From: Zonotrichia leucophrys gambelii
Taxonomy: Eukaryota > Chordata > Aves > Passeriformes > Passerellidae
Direction: 5' to 3'
Length of the DNA stretch: 64,000 bases
Assembly: GCF_028769735.1 (NCBI RefSeq)
Contig: NC_088179.1
Coordinates: forward strand, 5,402,001-5,466,000
Below are positions 35,471-47,102 of this stretch, piece by piece. Position 1 is the first letter of the stretch, and each line of letters opens with the position of its first letter. The notes beneath the pieces are model-generated. The model made no database searches and had not been told where the DNA came from. It saw only the letters and a list, made by a program, of their open reading frames with translations. The position numbers and the translations under genes are program-made.

Positions 35471-35640
35471 ATTTGTGTTGGAAGGGACCTTAAAGCTCAT
35501 GCAGTTCCATCTATGAGCAGGGACATCTTCCCCTATCCCAGGCAGCTCCAAGGCCTGTCCAGCCTGGCCTTGGACACTTCCAGGGATCCAGAGGCAGCCA
35601 CAGCTGCTCTGGGCACCCTGTGCCAGGGCCTCACCAACTC
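35471..35640 (-). mobile_element. CR1 LINE 3' fragment
   Basis: Reverse-orientation CR1 lacking its very terminus: ttggaagggaccttaaagct, cctatcccaggcagctccaa, gggatccagaggcagccaca, stopping after ccagggcctcacc. Confidence 0.93.
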
Positions 35641-36595
35641 ATTGTAGAAATTCCCTGCTTGTGTCTTTCTTGCTGTGGAGCTGGGAATGGACACATGGAA
35701 AGAGGACGGAGCTGCACTCCTGGGGCCCTGCTCCGGTCTCCCACAGGGGATTTGCATAGAGGGGTTTCAAACTGCTGGACTCTGACTTGGATTTTTAGCA
35801 AGCTTTGGGCACCCAGCTCTGGGATCTGCCCAAAATTCCCCTAAACCATGGGCTGTGGGGGCCAAACCCCTTTGGAAGTGCCAGCCTGCCAGGCAGGCAG
35901 GAACAAGGCTCCCAGAGAGGGAGGGCTGTGTTAACAGCAGAGGTTTGTCTGTGGAAGCAGTTAATCACCAGCAATACAATTAGCACTTAAACGCCTCTGG
36001 ACACCCTGTGCTGGCCTTCCCTTGTCCTACAGCAGTGTCTTGCTGGCTCATTACCTGCGACACCTCATTGTCAGTGCTGCTAAATCCAGCCGCCTCCGGA
36101 GGCTCCTGGGGCTCCAGAGGGGATGCTGCCTCCTCCAGCAAGGAGCATCCCTGCTCAGCGCTGCTATCCCGAGGTGTGGCACACCTCCCGATGGACACAG
36201 CCACTCCTTTTCTCCCCCCATTCCCCCCATTCCACCCTGCCAAGCTCCCTGCAGCTCTTTAAAGCACTGCTCCTCTCCTCAAAGTGCCTTTAATTGCTGC
36301 CCCTCACCCGGCAGGCTCACAAAAGCAGATGAGAGCCTCCAAGGTCTCCTTTGCCAGAAAGTCAGGCTTTATTTTTTTTTTCAAATGTGGAAGACCTCAA
36401 TTAATAAAATATTTCTCATTTTTCTGAGGTCAGCTTTAGCAGCCGTCCCCATGATCAAATGAGAGCCTTTTCCTCGGGATGTCTGCTGGCTGGAATCTCA
36501 TTAATGTTCACTTGTGCAATGTTAGTAGCAACTAAATGGGACAGAAAGTGGCTGTTTCCCTTCTCCTCCCCCACGGATCTGGCAGGAGGCAGGAG
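35641..36595. other. Non-coding sequence, no gene seen
   Basis: Unique text. Positions 36040-36200 retain several CpGs (for example around ccgcctccggaggc) and 36300-36460 is AT-rich. Possible conserved DNA, not assignable. An octamer is at 35750-35757. Confidence 0.45.
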
Positions 36596-36978
36596 TGTGA
36601 CGGTCTTCACAGGGGTCCCAGGATGAGGGAAGAGATGAGGATCTGTCTCCATGTTTCAGAAGGCTGATTTATTATTTTATGATATATATTACATTAAAAC
36701 AATACTAAAAGAATACAAGAAAGGATTTCATCAGAAGGCTAGCTAAGAATAGAATAAGAAAGAATGATAACAGAAGTTTGTGGCTCGGCTCTCTGTCCAA
36801 GCCAGCTGACTGTGATTGGCCATTAATTAGAAACAACTAACATGAACCAATCACAGATCCACCTGTTGCACTCAATAGCAGCATATAATCAATGTTTACA
36901 TTTTGTTCCTGAGGCCTCTCAGATTATCAGGAGGAAAAATCCCAAAGAAATGATTTTTCATAAAAGATGTCTGTGAAA
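36596..36978 (-). mobile_element. Solo LTR, family 1, complete (383 bp)
   Basis: Reverse copy from tgtgacggtcttcac (3' end, left) to gtctgtgaaa (5' end, right), flanked by an exact 6-bp duplication CAGGAG at 36590-36595 and 36979-36984. Polyadenylation signal on the minus strand at 36668-36673. The terminal TGT of the LTR has mutated to TTT on the element strand. Confidence 0.93.
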
Positions 36979-38480
36979 CAGGAGGACCTCACACCGCTGT
37001 GTTTTACCCTCTCTGCCCCTCTAATCACATCCCCTTTTTCACTCAGTGCCAACCCAGCCTTCAGATCCTTGCAGATCTCTGCTGGTTTGGGTGGAATTCA
37101 GGGCGAAAACAGTGCCTGGCAAGTGGATGAGGAGTGTGTGCTGGTGACAGTGTGGATTTTCACAGCTCTGCAGCTGGAATCGCTCTCACCCCGTGTGAAT
37201 GAGGCCAGGGAGTGACCCTGGATTTCCATCGTGTTTAGCTGGAAGCAGAGTGCAGCTCTTGCTTTCTAAATTCATCAGTCACTGCCAGAACATCCATTTT
37301 AATGGAGTTGGGGCTATGGAGCCTTGAAGGGAATTGTTCTGCAATAACGAGCTGGTGTGTAAGAGTTATGTCCCAAGGGAAAGCTTCTCCTCCCAGTGGG
37401 ATCTGAGTCCTCACCAGGGGCACTGCTGGATAGCTCACTGTTGTTATTTATTACTTCTCTGGCACCATAAATGTGCAGGGCACTCTGCAAAGGGCACAGG
37501 ACAACCTCTCTGCCTTGATGAGGTGACAGCATCCCTGCCCTCACTCCAGCCAAACTTGTGGCCTGCTACAGATGAATAACTGGAGTGTGGGGAAGGAAGA
37601 AGGAGCAGCCTCAGCCCCCACTGGGATGAAACATCAGGCATTAACTCAAATGCAGACTGGGAATTACTAAGAGAATAAACCTGGGGAATCCACATCCACA
37701 CATTATCTCCAAGACCAGGATAGAAGATATGGAAGGAAGAGATGGTACATTTCCCTCTCTCCTCCAACCATGGTGCTCAACTCTGCACTCCAAGGGGCTG
37801 ATCTCTGTATTTCCCATATGGGATCTCTGCCCCAAGTGCCCCAGGCAATGCCAGCACCACCCTGTGCTGTGAAAAGTTGGTAAATCCAAGACAGAAGAGC
37901 AGCCCAGCCTGAGTGTCTGCAGCATCCTCTCTGCTGTGGTCTGGGCCCTGCAGGAATTTCATCCAGAGGGTTCTTTGGGTTTTTTTTCACGCAAATGGGA
38001 GCACCTTCTACCTCTGCTCCCCATTCATGTCCTTCCCTGAGGTCTGTCTGTGCAGTTGCCATGAATGTTCATGACATGTTGCCATGAGGTGTTCACGTCC
38101 TTCCAGCAATGTATTCCTGTGGAAAGAGCGTATTCCTGAGGTGAGAAACAGACACCAAATTCCTGGCCTGACTATCTGATAAAGGTGGTGCATTCCCAGT
38201 ACTGCAGTATCCCAGAGCAGAATTTGGGAGCTTTTATTTATCATTGCACCAGATTAACACCAGCACACACCTCAGTGTTGGAGCCCAGAGCTTGAATCCA
38301 GGCGTTTCTCCCAACATCAGCCCTTTTTGGGCACCACCCACCATCTACCTTCCTGCCAGGCTTCCTAAATCCCCAGATCTCCCAGCAGGCTCTGCTCAGC
38401 CCCATTTTTCACTCAGATTTCTGTGGTTGAAATGGCTCCCAAGGTATCAGAAAGTCTCTTTTCTCCCAGCCCCACAACCA
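36979..38480. other. Non-coding sequence, no gene seen
   Basis: Unique text. Minus frames of 94-119 codons overlap in different registers at 37444-38062 and none is supported. Confidence 0.45.
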
Positions 38481-39109
38481 AAGAAGAAGTTGACATTCCT
38501 TGGCTCTGGTTCTCAAGGTTGTTTCTTTTCTCTTATCTATCCCATTCTTTCTCTGACCTGCTGAGATCTGGCACACTGACCACACTTAGGGTAGTGTTGG
38601 CTTTTTATACTAAGAACTACGTGTACTTTATTTACAATAATTCGCCAATACTTATCACCTGTGTTAGACAGTCTGTCTCTACTCTAAATCAATCCAGAAG
38701 TGTCACCAGCCCAGCAGAAGATGGAGGAGGAGAAGGAGAAGGAGAAGGAGAAGGAGAAGGAGAAGGAGAAGGAGAAGGAGAAGGAGAAGAAGAAGAAGAG
38801 GAAGAGGAAGAAGAAAGAAAGAAGAAAGAAGAAAGAAGAAAGAAGAAAGAAGAAAGAAGAAAGAAGAAAGAAGAAAGAAGAAAGAAGAAAGGACACGCCC
38901 AGATTCCTCCATCTTGAACCTTGCCTCTTGAACCCCCATTCTAAACCCTCAAAATTCTAATTTTTCACCCTGTGGCAAATTAACTATCATTCTACTCAAA
39001 CTCTCATGGCTTGCAACTCTTCACACAAGGTTGGTAATTGCTTCCATGGGCTAAAATGGAAGGCACAGGTGTTTTTGACTCTGTGCCAAGGTCTCTGAGC
39101 CCCTTGTCA
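38481..39109 (-). mobile_element. Solo LTR, family 3, copy 2, expanded by a microsatellite
   Basis: Collinear with 32603-33106 on both sides of the purine tract: ttatactaagaactacg, taattcgccaatacttatca, gacacgcccagattcctcc and ggtctctgagcccc. A minus-strand TATAAAA box is at 38603-38609; the polyadenylation signal of copy 1 is not kept (gtttctt instead of gtttatt). Without the 171-nt purine tract its length would be close to that of copy 1. Confidence 0.82.
38723..38893. repeat. 171-nt polypurine tract, (GGAGAA)n then (GAAAGAA)n
   Basis: Every base from 38723 to 38893 on the plus strand is A or G. The first part repeats ggagaa, the second a gaaagaa-type unit. It produces meaningless Glu/Lys-rich and Leu/Phe-rich frames. 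Long mirror-like purine tracts can form triplex (H-) DNA. The tract lies inside LTR family 3 copy 2. Confidence 0.97.
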
Positions 39110-39918
39110 GGGTCTGGAATCACCCAGGGCAGCCAGAGGAATGTCCTGGATTCTGACAATTTTCCAGCAGAGCAGTGGCTCCATCAGCCAGGGGCACACC
39201 TGGGGATGTGCTGGCAGCAGAGCTGTCACAGGAGGCTTTGCCATGCCCTGGATGCTGGTTCTCCATCCCAGTGCAGCCCTTCCCAGCTCTGCTGCATTCC
39301 CCCAGGCTCCCTCCTCCGGCATTTTCCGCAGCAGCTGGGCCGAGCAGAGCAGCCCTGCTCTGACACAAACCCTTTTGCCAGGGATTTCACAATTGGCTGC
39401 CCTCCCTCACCTCCGAAGCGGCACTCCTTGCCAAGAATGTGTTTCCCAGCGCTGCACTTGCAGCCCTGTCACCTGCAAACACAATTACTGCTTGCTCTGG
39501 ATGGGCTTCGTTAGCGGCGGCGCTGGAGAGGGGCTGAAATGGAGCGTGCTGCCCGCGCCAGGGGCGATGTGTGCTGTTAGCAGGCACAGGGAAGGAGCTG
39601 CTGCCAAGGCTGCTCCAGCAAACCCCGCACTGCTGCTGCAGGAGAGGCTCTCGCTCTGATCCGGGGCAGCGAGGCATGAACAGGAGCTCTGGGCATGGGC
39701 AGGGACACGGGGTGTTGGAATGTTGAGCAGCTGGAAGAGATCCACAGGTTGGCTCTGCCTGAGAATCAACACCTTCCCTTCTGCTGATCTAAGGTTTGAT
39801 AAGGGGGGGTTTGATCCTCTTATCATGGCCTTTAACACTGGGATTTTTTTGCTCAATAGGAAAATCAGGCTGGAAGAAACAGCATGGTCATTTAGTGTAT
39901 CTCTGTAGGAGAGATCAC
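39110..39918. other. Non-coding sequence with a CpG-bearing block
   Basis: Unique text. Positions 39400-39690 keep CpGs, described separately. Overlapping frames on both strands are a by-product of low stop density. Confidence 0.45.
39400..39690. promoter_or_regulatory. Candidate CpG-rich regulatory block
   Basis: CpGs cluster here (for example gttagcggcggcgctgg and tgctgcccgcgccaggggcg) against a CpG-poor background, with no repeat family. It could be an enhancer or small CpG island; it could also be a degraded exon. Confidence 0.25.
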
Positions 39919-40282
39919 AAAATCATATGCTCATGGAATGCTTTGGGTTGGAAGAAATCACCCAGTTCCACCCCCTGCCATGGGCAGGGACACCCAGGTT
40001 GCTCCAAGCCCCATCCAGCCTGGCCTTGGACACTTCCAGAGATGGGAGGTTTTTTTGCCCATTTTTTGGGAATTTTGCTTTCTTTCCTGAGTGTATTTCC
40101 TAGACTGAGGAGGCCTCAAATTGTCAGTTCCCATGACTTTCCTGCTCCCTGCCTGCTTAGGATGGTGTCCGTACCATCCTGGCTGTTTGTGTTGGAAGGG
40201 AAACTCAACATCAATTATTTCCAAACCCCCTGGGAGGGACACCTTCCACTAGACCAGGCTGCTCCAAGCCCCATCCAACATC
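39919..40282 (-). mobile_element. Two CR1 3' fragments in the same orientation
   Basis: A reverse CR1 at 39919-40047 (tcatggaatgctttgggttg, tggccttggacacttccaga) stops. About 120 bp of other text follow, then a second reverse CR1 end at about 40169-40282 (gtgttggaagggaaactcaa, gacaccttccactagaccag). Either two insertions or one element with an internal insertion and duplication. Confidence 0.8.
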
Positions 40283-41164
40283 CTTTTCTCTTCCACCACT
40301 TCCATGCCAGGAATTTTGAACTTGTAGCTGAAGGTGCAGCAACAGCAGAACTTTCCTGCTGAAACCAGCTCCAGCAGGGAGAACCTGGTACCTCCACAGC
40401 AGCAGTTTGAAGTTCCAAAGGACCATGGTGGATATGGTGGGATAGGCCCTACCAGTGCTGTGGGTTTCACAAACTGGATTTACATTCTGGGGGTGGTAAT
40501 TCCTGTGATCCCATGACCAGGATTGGAGCTGTTCTGGAGAAGATGCTCAGTGGGAGCTCAGCCCAGGAGCCGCTGCTTGGCTCACAGTGGTTTCCTCTGC
40601 CACAGTTCCTGGAAACTCCCATCACCTATGGAAAAATCCAAAAATGCAGGCACCTTCACAAACACCACTGCATGGAAGCAGCAATAAAAAAAATACACAT
40701 CTTTTAATCCAATCTGAATTGGATTTTGTGAGAACAGCAAATTTCATAACGGAGAACTAAATTTCAGTTGATTTTCAAGTACAGAGCACAAAAAGCCTCA
40801 TGTTCTTCCAACACGGGAATGTTTTCCTGGCATCCATTGGAAATGCTGTGTCACTGCTTTTGTTAATGTGATCAGCAACAAGCTGAGCCCAAAGCAGGCA
40901 GCAGGAATGGATGGTTTTTTCAGGACTCATCCCAGCTTGGCAGGCTGTGGACAAGTGGAGGGATGTTCCATGCCCAGAGCAGTGGGAGCCTCCTGGAATG
41001 ACTGGCAGTTCAATGTGCTGTTGGGTAGAATCAGAGCAGCACAGGTAGGGGCTGAAGAGGAAGTGATGGGCACAGGGATCATTTCTTTGGGCAGCCTCAA
41101 AGCATATTCAATGAGCTGGTTCTCCAAGATATTTGCCTGGAGGTGGCTGGCAAAATGCACTTTG
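40283..41164. other. Non-coding sequence, no gene seen
   Basis: Unique text, AT-rich at 40680-40870. No gene recognised. Confidence 0.45.
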
Positions 41165-41425
41165 TGGAATCTCAGGATGGTTTGCCCTGGAAAGGATCTT
41201 AAAGCCCATCCAGTCCCTGTCATGGGCAGGAGCACCTTCCATGGTGCTCCAAGCCCTGTCCAGCCGGGCCTTGGACACTTGCAGGGATCCAGGGACAGCC
41301 ACGGCTGCTCTGGGCAGCCTCACCTCCCTCACAGGGAAGAGCTCCTTCCCAATATACCATTGAAACCTCCCTCCTTCAGCTTGTCCTGTCACTCCAGGCC
41401 CTTGTGAAAAGTCTCTTCTTATCCA
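41165..41425 (-). mobile_element. CR1 LINE 3' fragment
   Basis: Reverse-orientation CR1: tggaatctcaggatggtttg, ccatggtgctccaagccctg, gggatccagggacagccacg and a farther segment to ctccaggcccttgtg. Confidence 0.92.
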
Positions 41426-42199
41426 TGCTTCTTGGATCCTTCCCACCTTTGTGGATGGAAGTGTGGAATGATGATGAGCTGCATGGAAAGGAAGGAAGAG
41501 GAAAGAAGAGCTGGTGTGTGTCACACTGTCCTTTGTTATCCCCCTCTCTCACCCCCTGCCCTTTTACTCCTGCTCAAAGCTTCCTCAGGGACTGAGGGGA
41601 ACACAGAACATCCAGCTGGATGCTGACCTTATACCTGGAGCTGGGCACAGCACTACCAGCTGTGAGCTCCTGGTCCATGTCCTCCAGAGCTTTGGGCAAG
41701 CCAGGCTGCTTCCAGGCAGGGATTTACCCCATGGACTCTGAGCGCTGGCAGAATGCAGGGTTTTGCTACGTTTCATTATCCAATTGGCTCCAGGTGTTCC
41801 CAACACTTTTCTATCTGAACACCTCCTGGTAGTGCCTTGAGCAATCCAAATGGTGCCTGCTTTGTGTGGTCTGCTTTCCCAACCCATTCCCTGGGAGAAG
41901 GGAAGGCAGGAGAGCTGAAGTGGGAGAAGAATGTAGGTTTGTTTTCCATTTATTTATTCACAGCATCTACACAGGTTTGTGTTCACGTTGCAAAAAATAC
42001 ACTGAGGAAACATTCCTTGCATTTGGGACTGGTCTTTCCCTGGATTTTATTCTGTTGTACAGACAGGCTTTCATCCACCTGCAGAACCCACCACAGTGCC
42101 ACAGAACAGGGCTGCCCACACTGCCCTCACTGTGGGGCAAGAAGGGCAAGGTCTTGTCCTCATTTGTTGTAGGGAGTAAATATCAGAAGGGAAGGTGTC
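41426..42199. other. Non-coding sequence, no gene seen
   Basis: Unique text. No gene or further repeat recognised. Confidence 0.45.
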
Positions 42200-42472
42200 C
42201 AAGCTCTTCTTGGTGGTGCTCAGCAAACGCACAAGAGGAAGAGGCAGGAACTGATGCCAAGGAAGTTCCACCTGAACATGAGGAAGAGCTTCTTTCCTGT
42301 GCAGTGACCAAGCCCTGAACAGATCCCAGAGAGGGAGTGGAGTCTCCTCTCTGGGGATATTCCAGAACCATCTGTGTGCAATCCATGTGCTCTGGGATGA
42401 CCCTGCTGGAGCAGGGTGACCCACTGTGGTCCCTTCCAACCTGAACCATTCTGTGATCCATGATTCTGCAAG
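42200..42472 (+). mobile_element. CR1 LINE 3' fragment, distinct subgroup
   Basis: Plus-orientation CR1: aagttccacctgaacatgag, gagcttctttcctgtgcagt, ctctctggggatattccaga, gatgaccctgctggagcagg and terminus accattctgtgatccatgat. The body matches the older CR1 type with a gcaatccatgtgctctggg block, unlike its neighbours. Confidence 0.92.
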
Positions 42473-43295
42473 CTGATCTAAAGAGGTTGGTCATGGCTGC
42501 TCATGCTTCCCAGGGATTGTGTTTGAGCAGCTCCACAGTGACTGTAGCTCTTCCCAGCCTTTTCCCCTGCCAGCAAAGCCTGGCTTGGCCCACCCTGGTG
42601 CAGATGCTGCCCTTGGCCAAGCCTGGCCCATGCTGACAGCAGCTGTGCGGGGAGGCAGGAAGCTCTTGGAGACAGCTGGCATTGGATCCAGCTCCTCTGC
42701 CCAGTTTGCCTTGGAGCTGTGCTGTTGATGGAGCAGCTCTGGAGCAGGCAGTCTCTGTGGAATGGTGTGGGAAGCCATTTGTGGGTTCCTGCCATGGTTT
42801 GGGTGTATCTCCCAGGAGGGCTCCAAGCTTCCCACACTGCCGCTGGATCCTGCAGGGCAGCACAGCCCTTCAGCAGCAGCACAGATGCTGCATCCTGCTT
42901 CCATGAGCTTTGTTTTCAGGCTCTGCCTCCTTCTCTCCCATCTGCTCCTCTGTGGGCTGGCCACCATCAGGCAGGAGCAGGTGGCCAGAGATGGAGGAGA
43001 GACATCTCTGCTGATCCCAGCACAAGAGCTGGCTTTGCAGAGTAATTGTTCCAGGATTATTGCTGAGCCTTTGGGGTTAGGGGAAGTGGGGCCTCTGAAA
43101 CTGTGCCATCCTTACACATTCACACCTTCCTGCTGTGTCCCAAGAGGTGTCTGCTGGAAGGAACAATCTGGGACAGCTGTCCACCAGCAAGAGCTCCTGC
43201 TCCAGAGCCATCCTGGCTTGGTGTGAACCACAGGAACTGCAGGGCCCCTTCATAAATCTCATCCCAACAGCAGAGCTCCTCCCACTGAACTTTCT
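42473..43295. other. Non-coding sequence, no gene seen
   Basis: Unique GC-richer text with many overlapping frames on both strands (up to 158 codons), a sign of low stop density and not of coding. Confidence 0.45.
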
Positions 43296-43392
43296 GGTCC
43301 AGTGGAAGGTGTCCCTGCTCATGGCAGGGGGTTGGAACTGGGTGATCTTTATGGTTCCTTCTGACCCAAATCATCCCATGAATTTTGTGATG
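43296..43392 (+). mobile_element. CR1 LINE 3' fragment, short
   Basis: Plus-orientation CR1 terminus: ccagtggaaggtgtccctgc, gggttggaactgggtgatct, then atcatcccatgaattttgtg. Confidence 0.88.
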
Positions 43393-44721
43393 TCAGGGGC
43401 TGGCCCGTGAGGCTCCTCAGAGTCACCTTCTGCTGCAGCAGAGCACACACAGTGAGTAGGCTGGTTCTCATTACAGCCAGAATGAGAACCCTTCAACCAT
43501 TTTTCCCTTCTTCTGTGATATTTCTGAATCCATCACATGCTCCATGTGCACAGCCAGCCCTTTCCATTCACAAACATATTGGCTTCTTCCCCCACAGCCT
43601 CCACTCCCCACTGCTCTGTGGAGAAAGGACATTTCAGAGCTTACACTGGAAGGTCAGCAGCCCCTGGGATTTATATCCATCCCAGCTCTAGAAGATCAGG
43701 CTGTAGAAGATTCCTCCACATGTCCTGTGAGGAGCCACTTGGGAAGCTGAACTCTCAGTCCTTCACCTCACTTGAATCCTCCTTTTTGGATCTGATTAGG
43801 CTGCCAAGGAAATGGAGCTGCCAAAGGACTTGCTATGAGCAGGAACTGGGCAAAATGAGGCGGAAGAGGGTGGAGTGAACAGTGTTTCTTTGCAGAGGTT
43901 TCCAAAATAACCTGACAAACAGAAGTTGTGGAGAAACAGGCAGCAGTCCCAGCAGTTACCTGCTGACACTTCATTCATTTTAATTCCTGAGCAGCAGCAA
44001 AACTATTCCAACCCAAGTAATTTCCTGAAGACCAGACTGAATGAGCTCTAGGAGGTCAGAGGCTCAAGGAAAAATGTGTGGTCCATTGGGGAGTGGACTT
44101 TCAGAAGTCTTTGTATCACAAGGAAGTGTCCTGAGCATTGTGACCAAATGGGTATGGTGGTACAGCCAAGATGATGTGAATCCTCCTGTCCTTGCAGTGA
44201 CCCTGTCCAAGTCACAGGGTGGGTGTGGTGCCACATGAGCTGCAGATATTTAATGGCACTCATGGGCTGTGGTGGCCCAGAGCAGGGGAATGTCACTTGT
44301 TAGGCCCATAGCAGCTTTGTGGGGTCTCAGGCATGTGTTCCCAGGATTTCACCCAGAACAGAAGCTTTCATTTGTGCCCTCAGCTGCAGACACTTCTCTG
44401 CAGAAGTGGAACATAAGCAGGGGCTGTGGTCTCAGGCGTTAATTCAGGCCCAGGGGAGTAGATGAAACACTGGGCAAACAATGAGCAGCACAACAGGATG
44501 GATGCAGGGAGCCACCTGTCTCCTCCTGGCCTCTCTCCCTGCTGGTATTTTGTTGGGAAGGGTTATTCTTAGAGCTCACTGTGTAAATGAGCAGTTTAAA
44601 TATCCCCTGACTCACACGGCAAATGCTACTCAGGGAGTGTCAGCACAACATACAGCCTGTGCCACGTCCCTGAGGAAATCACTGCCTGACCTTTACAGAG
44701 CTGTTCCAGGCATTGGGAGCA
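43393..44721. other. Non-coding sequence, no gene seen
   Basis: Unique text. Plus frames of 94-113 codons near 43400-43880 have no recognisable domain. Confidence 0.45.
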
Positions 44722-44803
44722 ATCTGGGGTGCTGGAAGGTGTCCCTGTCCATGGAATGGGATGGTCTGTAAGCCCCTTCCAACCCAAACCAGTCTGGGAG
44801 TCT
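44722..44803 (+). mobile_element. CR1 LINE 3' fragment, short
   Basis: Plus-orientation CR1 terminus: tggggtgctggaaggtgtcc, gtaagccccttccaacccaa and a terminal gggagtctgtgaag. Confidence 0.88.
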
Positions 44804-46433
44804 GTGAAGTTGGATCTACCTCACCTACCTTCTCCCCTAAAGTTAAACTTCCAGGCAAACCAGTTTTTTTGTGTTTCTGTATTTGGAGATAGACAGCTCC
44901 AGGTGGTGGTCCTTCTTCCACAGAGGAATCCTGAGCCAGTCTCTCTCCAGAGGTGACTGCTCTCTCTATAAGGACTGTGGCCACAGCACAGACTGCTTCC
45001 CATTCCCCCTTTCTTGTCCCTTCTTGGTCACCAGGATCCATTATTTGACTTAAATGCCTCCTAATGGCTGAGCAGGGAGTTAGGCCTGTGGTGAGGATGT
45101 TATCCCACGCCGTCCCAGCTCCACGTGGAACACATCAGGATAGGGCTTGTGCTCTATCATTGCTACTGCCAAACTGGAATTAAACTAATCCAGTGTAAAG
45201 CCAGGAAGAAAGCCCCCAGGACACCGCAGGGATCTTGCAGGGCTGTTTTGGCTGGACCAGCAGCAAGATGAAGCTGGAGAGGTCTCTGCTTCCTGACTGG
45301 AAGGACCTTGAGTCCATGGCTGGTGCATTCCTTGGATTGTGCTGAGCCAGCCTGGGTAGGTATTATTGTGGAATGGGAAGCACACAACAAACCTGTGATG
45401 TTTATGTGGTGCCTGGCTTTCACACCTTCACGTTCCAGAGCCCAAGGAGCTCCTTTTCCTTCTTGTTCTCCTTTTCCTCCTCCCCACAGCTGCGTTCCTG
45501 CTCCACCAAAGGACATGTAGCTCTCTCTGCTCTGGGTTTTGCTGATAAAACTGTGGCATCTCCATGCTGCTGCTTGGCCTGGACCAGAGAAATGAGGAGA
45601 GCAACAAGTTGGGCAAGTTATGGATTGGTCCTGGGGCTTGGATTCCCAACAGAGTGCTCAGCTCTGAGTGCTGGGAAGTCAGCAGGATGCTTCCATGTAG
45701 CACAGCTTGGAAACAATCAGCTGAGCATCCATGTCCAGCCACTCCCAGTGACCCTCCTGTGTCCCCCAGAGCCCAGAGGGTACACAGGACAGCTCCAGCC
45801 AGCTCTGCCATCCCTCCTTGTGAGCACCTATGGAGGGAACATGTTCTCCACCCACCTGTCCCAGCTGCATCCAACACAGAGCCCTCTCCAGAGCAGTGCC
45901 AGCTCCTAGGCTCCAGAGGAGGAGGAGGAGGAGGTTGCAGGTGTTTCTATGCCATTACCAGCCCTGAATCAGTCATTTCCCACCTCCAACACAGCTTTTA
46001 TTCACTGCGTGCCTCCCTGCTTGCTCTGAAATGCCTTGTATCTCCTTGTCTCCTGCTGCTCCTGCCTCTGCTCCCTTCTCATCCATCAGCAGAGTCCAGC
46101 TGGGCTGTGGCTTGGCACAGACACCCTGTGGAGGTGCTGGCAGGGGGTGGAGGGGCTGGCTGTGACAAAGGGGCTCTTTGGCTCACAGTGGTGGCTGCAC
46201 CACCCACAGACCCCACACGCAGGTGTGACACAGCACGGTGACTGATCTGGCTGGTGGCCACTGGCAGATCAGTCCCACAGCTCCAACACCCACCTGGAAG
46301 CTGAGAGGAGCAAGCCAAGCCTGTGGATCAGTGTCCTGCCAGCACCAGGGCAGCGTGACTCGGAAAGGAGGAGGAGAGTGCAGTGTGGAGATGAATAAAT
46401 GAACCACCAAGTGCTGTTGGAGCAATGCCTTAG
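44804..46433. other. Non-coding sequence, no gene seen
   Basis: Unique text with a short (GGA)n run at about 45915-45934. A 225-codon plus frame (45564-46241) passes through that run, overlaps frames on the other strand and shows no domain, so it is not called. Confidence 0.45.
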
Positions 46434-47102
46434 TGTCTTGGTTTGGAAAGACAGGTGTCTGCTAAGGAAGGCAGGAGCCTCCCCTGAAATGGAGAATGTA
46501 AACCCTCCCACCCCTCTAAATTGCTATAAATTTCAAATTAAGGGGCTCTCAGGCAAAAGATATGGGAGCAGGAAATAACAGTTCTTTAATAGGGAAGAAA
46601 ATAAAAGGATAAAATAAACAATGCAATACATTAGAACAACACTGACAGAGTCAGAACCCAACCTGACACCCTGTGGGTCAGGGTGTTGGTGGCAGTCCCA
46701 TTGGAATTGTGGCTCAGCCCTCCTGCAGTGTCAGGGGTGGTTCTGCTGGAGCAGGGATCCTGTAGAGAAGGATGGATTCTTCCTCTGAAGATCCAGTGGG
46801 AGAGGCAGCTGCTGTTTCTCTGGGGAATCCCATGGAGAAGCCATGCTGGTGTCTCAAACCTCTGGATTATATCTGGGTAGCAATGCTTGGCTCCTCCCTC
46901 TGGGCTCACATCTCCCAATGGGATGCTGTAGTTCTTATCAGCCATGCAGTGACATTCAATAGCTGTTATCAGCAATGTCCCCTCCCGAGGGAGGTGTGAT
47001 TGTGGTCACTCAGAGAGAGAGATAAAGCAAACTGCCCACTTGACAAAGGTAATCTGCCATACAGATGGTAACTGAAAATATCTTGCATTGCAATCATCAA
47101 AA
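46434..47102 (-). mobile_element. Solo LTR, family 2, complete (669 bp)
   Basis: Reverse copy of the LTR at 29221, from tgtcttggtttgg (3' end) to gcaatcatcaaaa (5' end). Flanks CTTAG and CTTGG agree at four of five bases, consistent with a mutated 5-bp target duplication. Minus-strand ATTAAA signal at 46585-46590. Highly similar to its partner along the whole length by eye. No retroviral genes adjoin it. Confidence 0.91.

Noticed and set aside
33107..38480. A provirus bounded by the two family 3 LTRs (same orientation, 5.4 kb apart)
   Set aside because: The interior shows no gag, pol or env resemblance. There is no tRNA primer-binding site after the right LTR and no polypurine tract before the left one, and the LTRs are clearly diverged. 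Two separate solo LTRs fit better.
38700..38960. Glu/Lys-rich and Leu/Phe-rich open frames
   Set aside because: They are translations of the purine microsatellite on the two strands.
45564..46241. A 225-codon plus-strand open frame
   Set aside because: It passes through a GGA microsatellite (a run of Gly) and overlaps two other frames. No domain seen.
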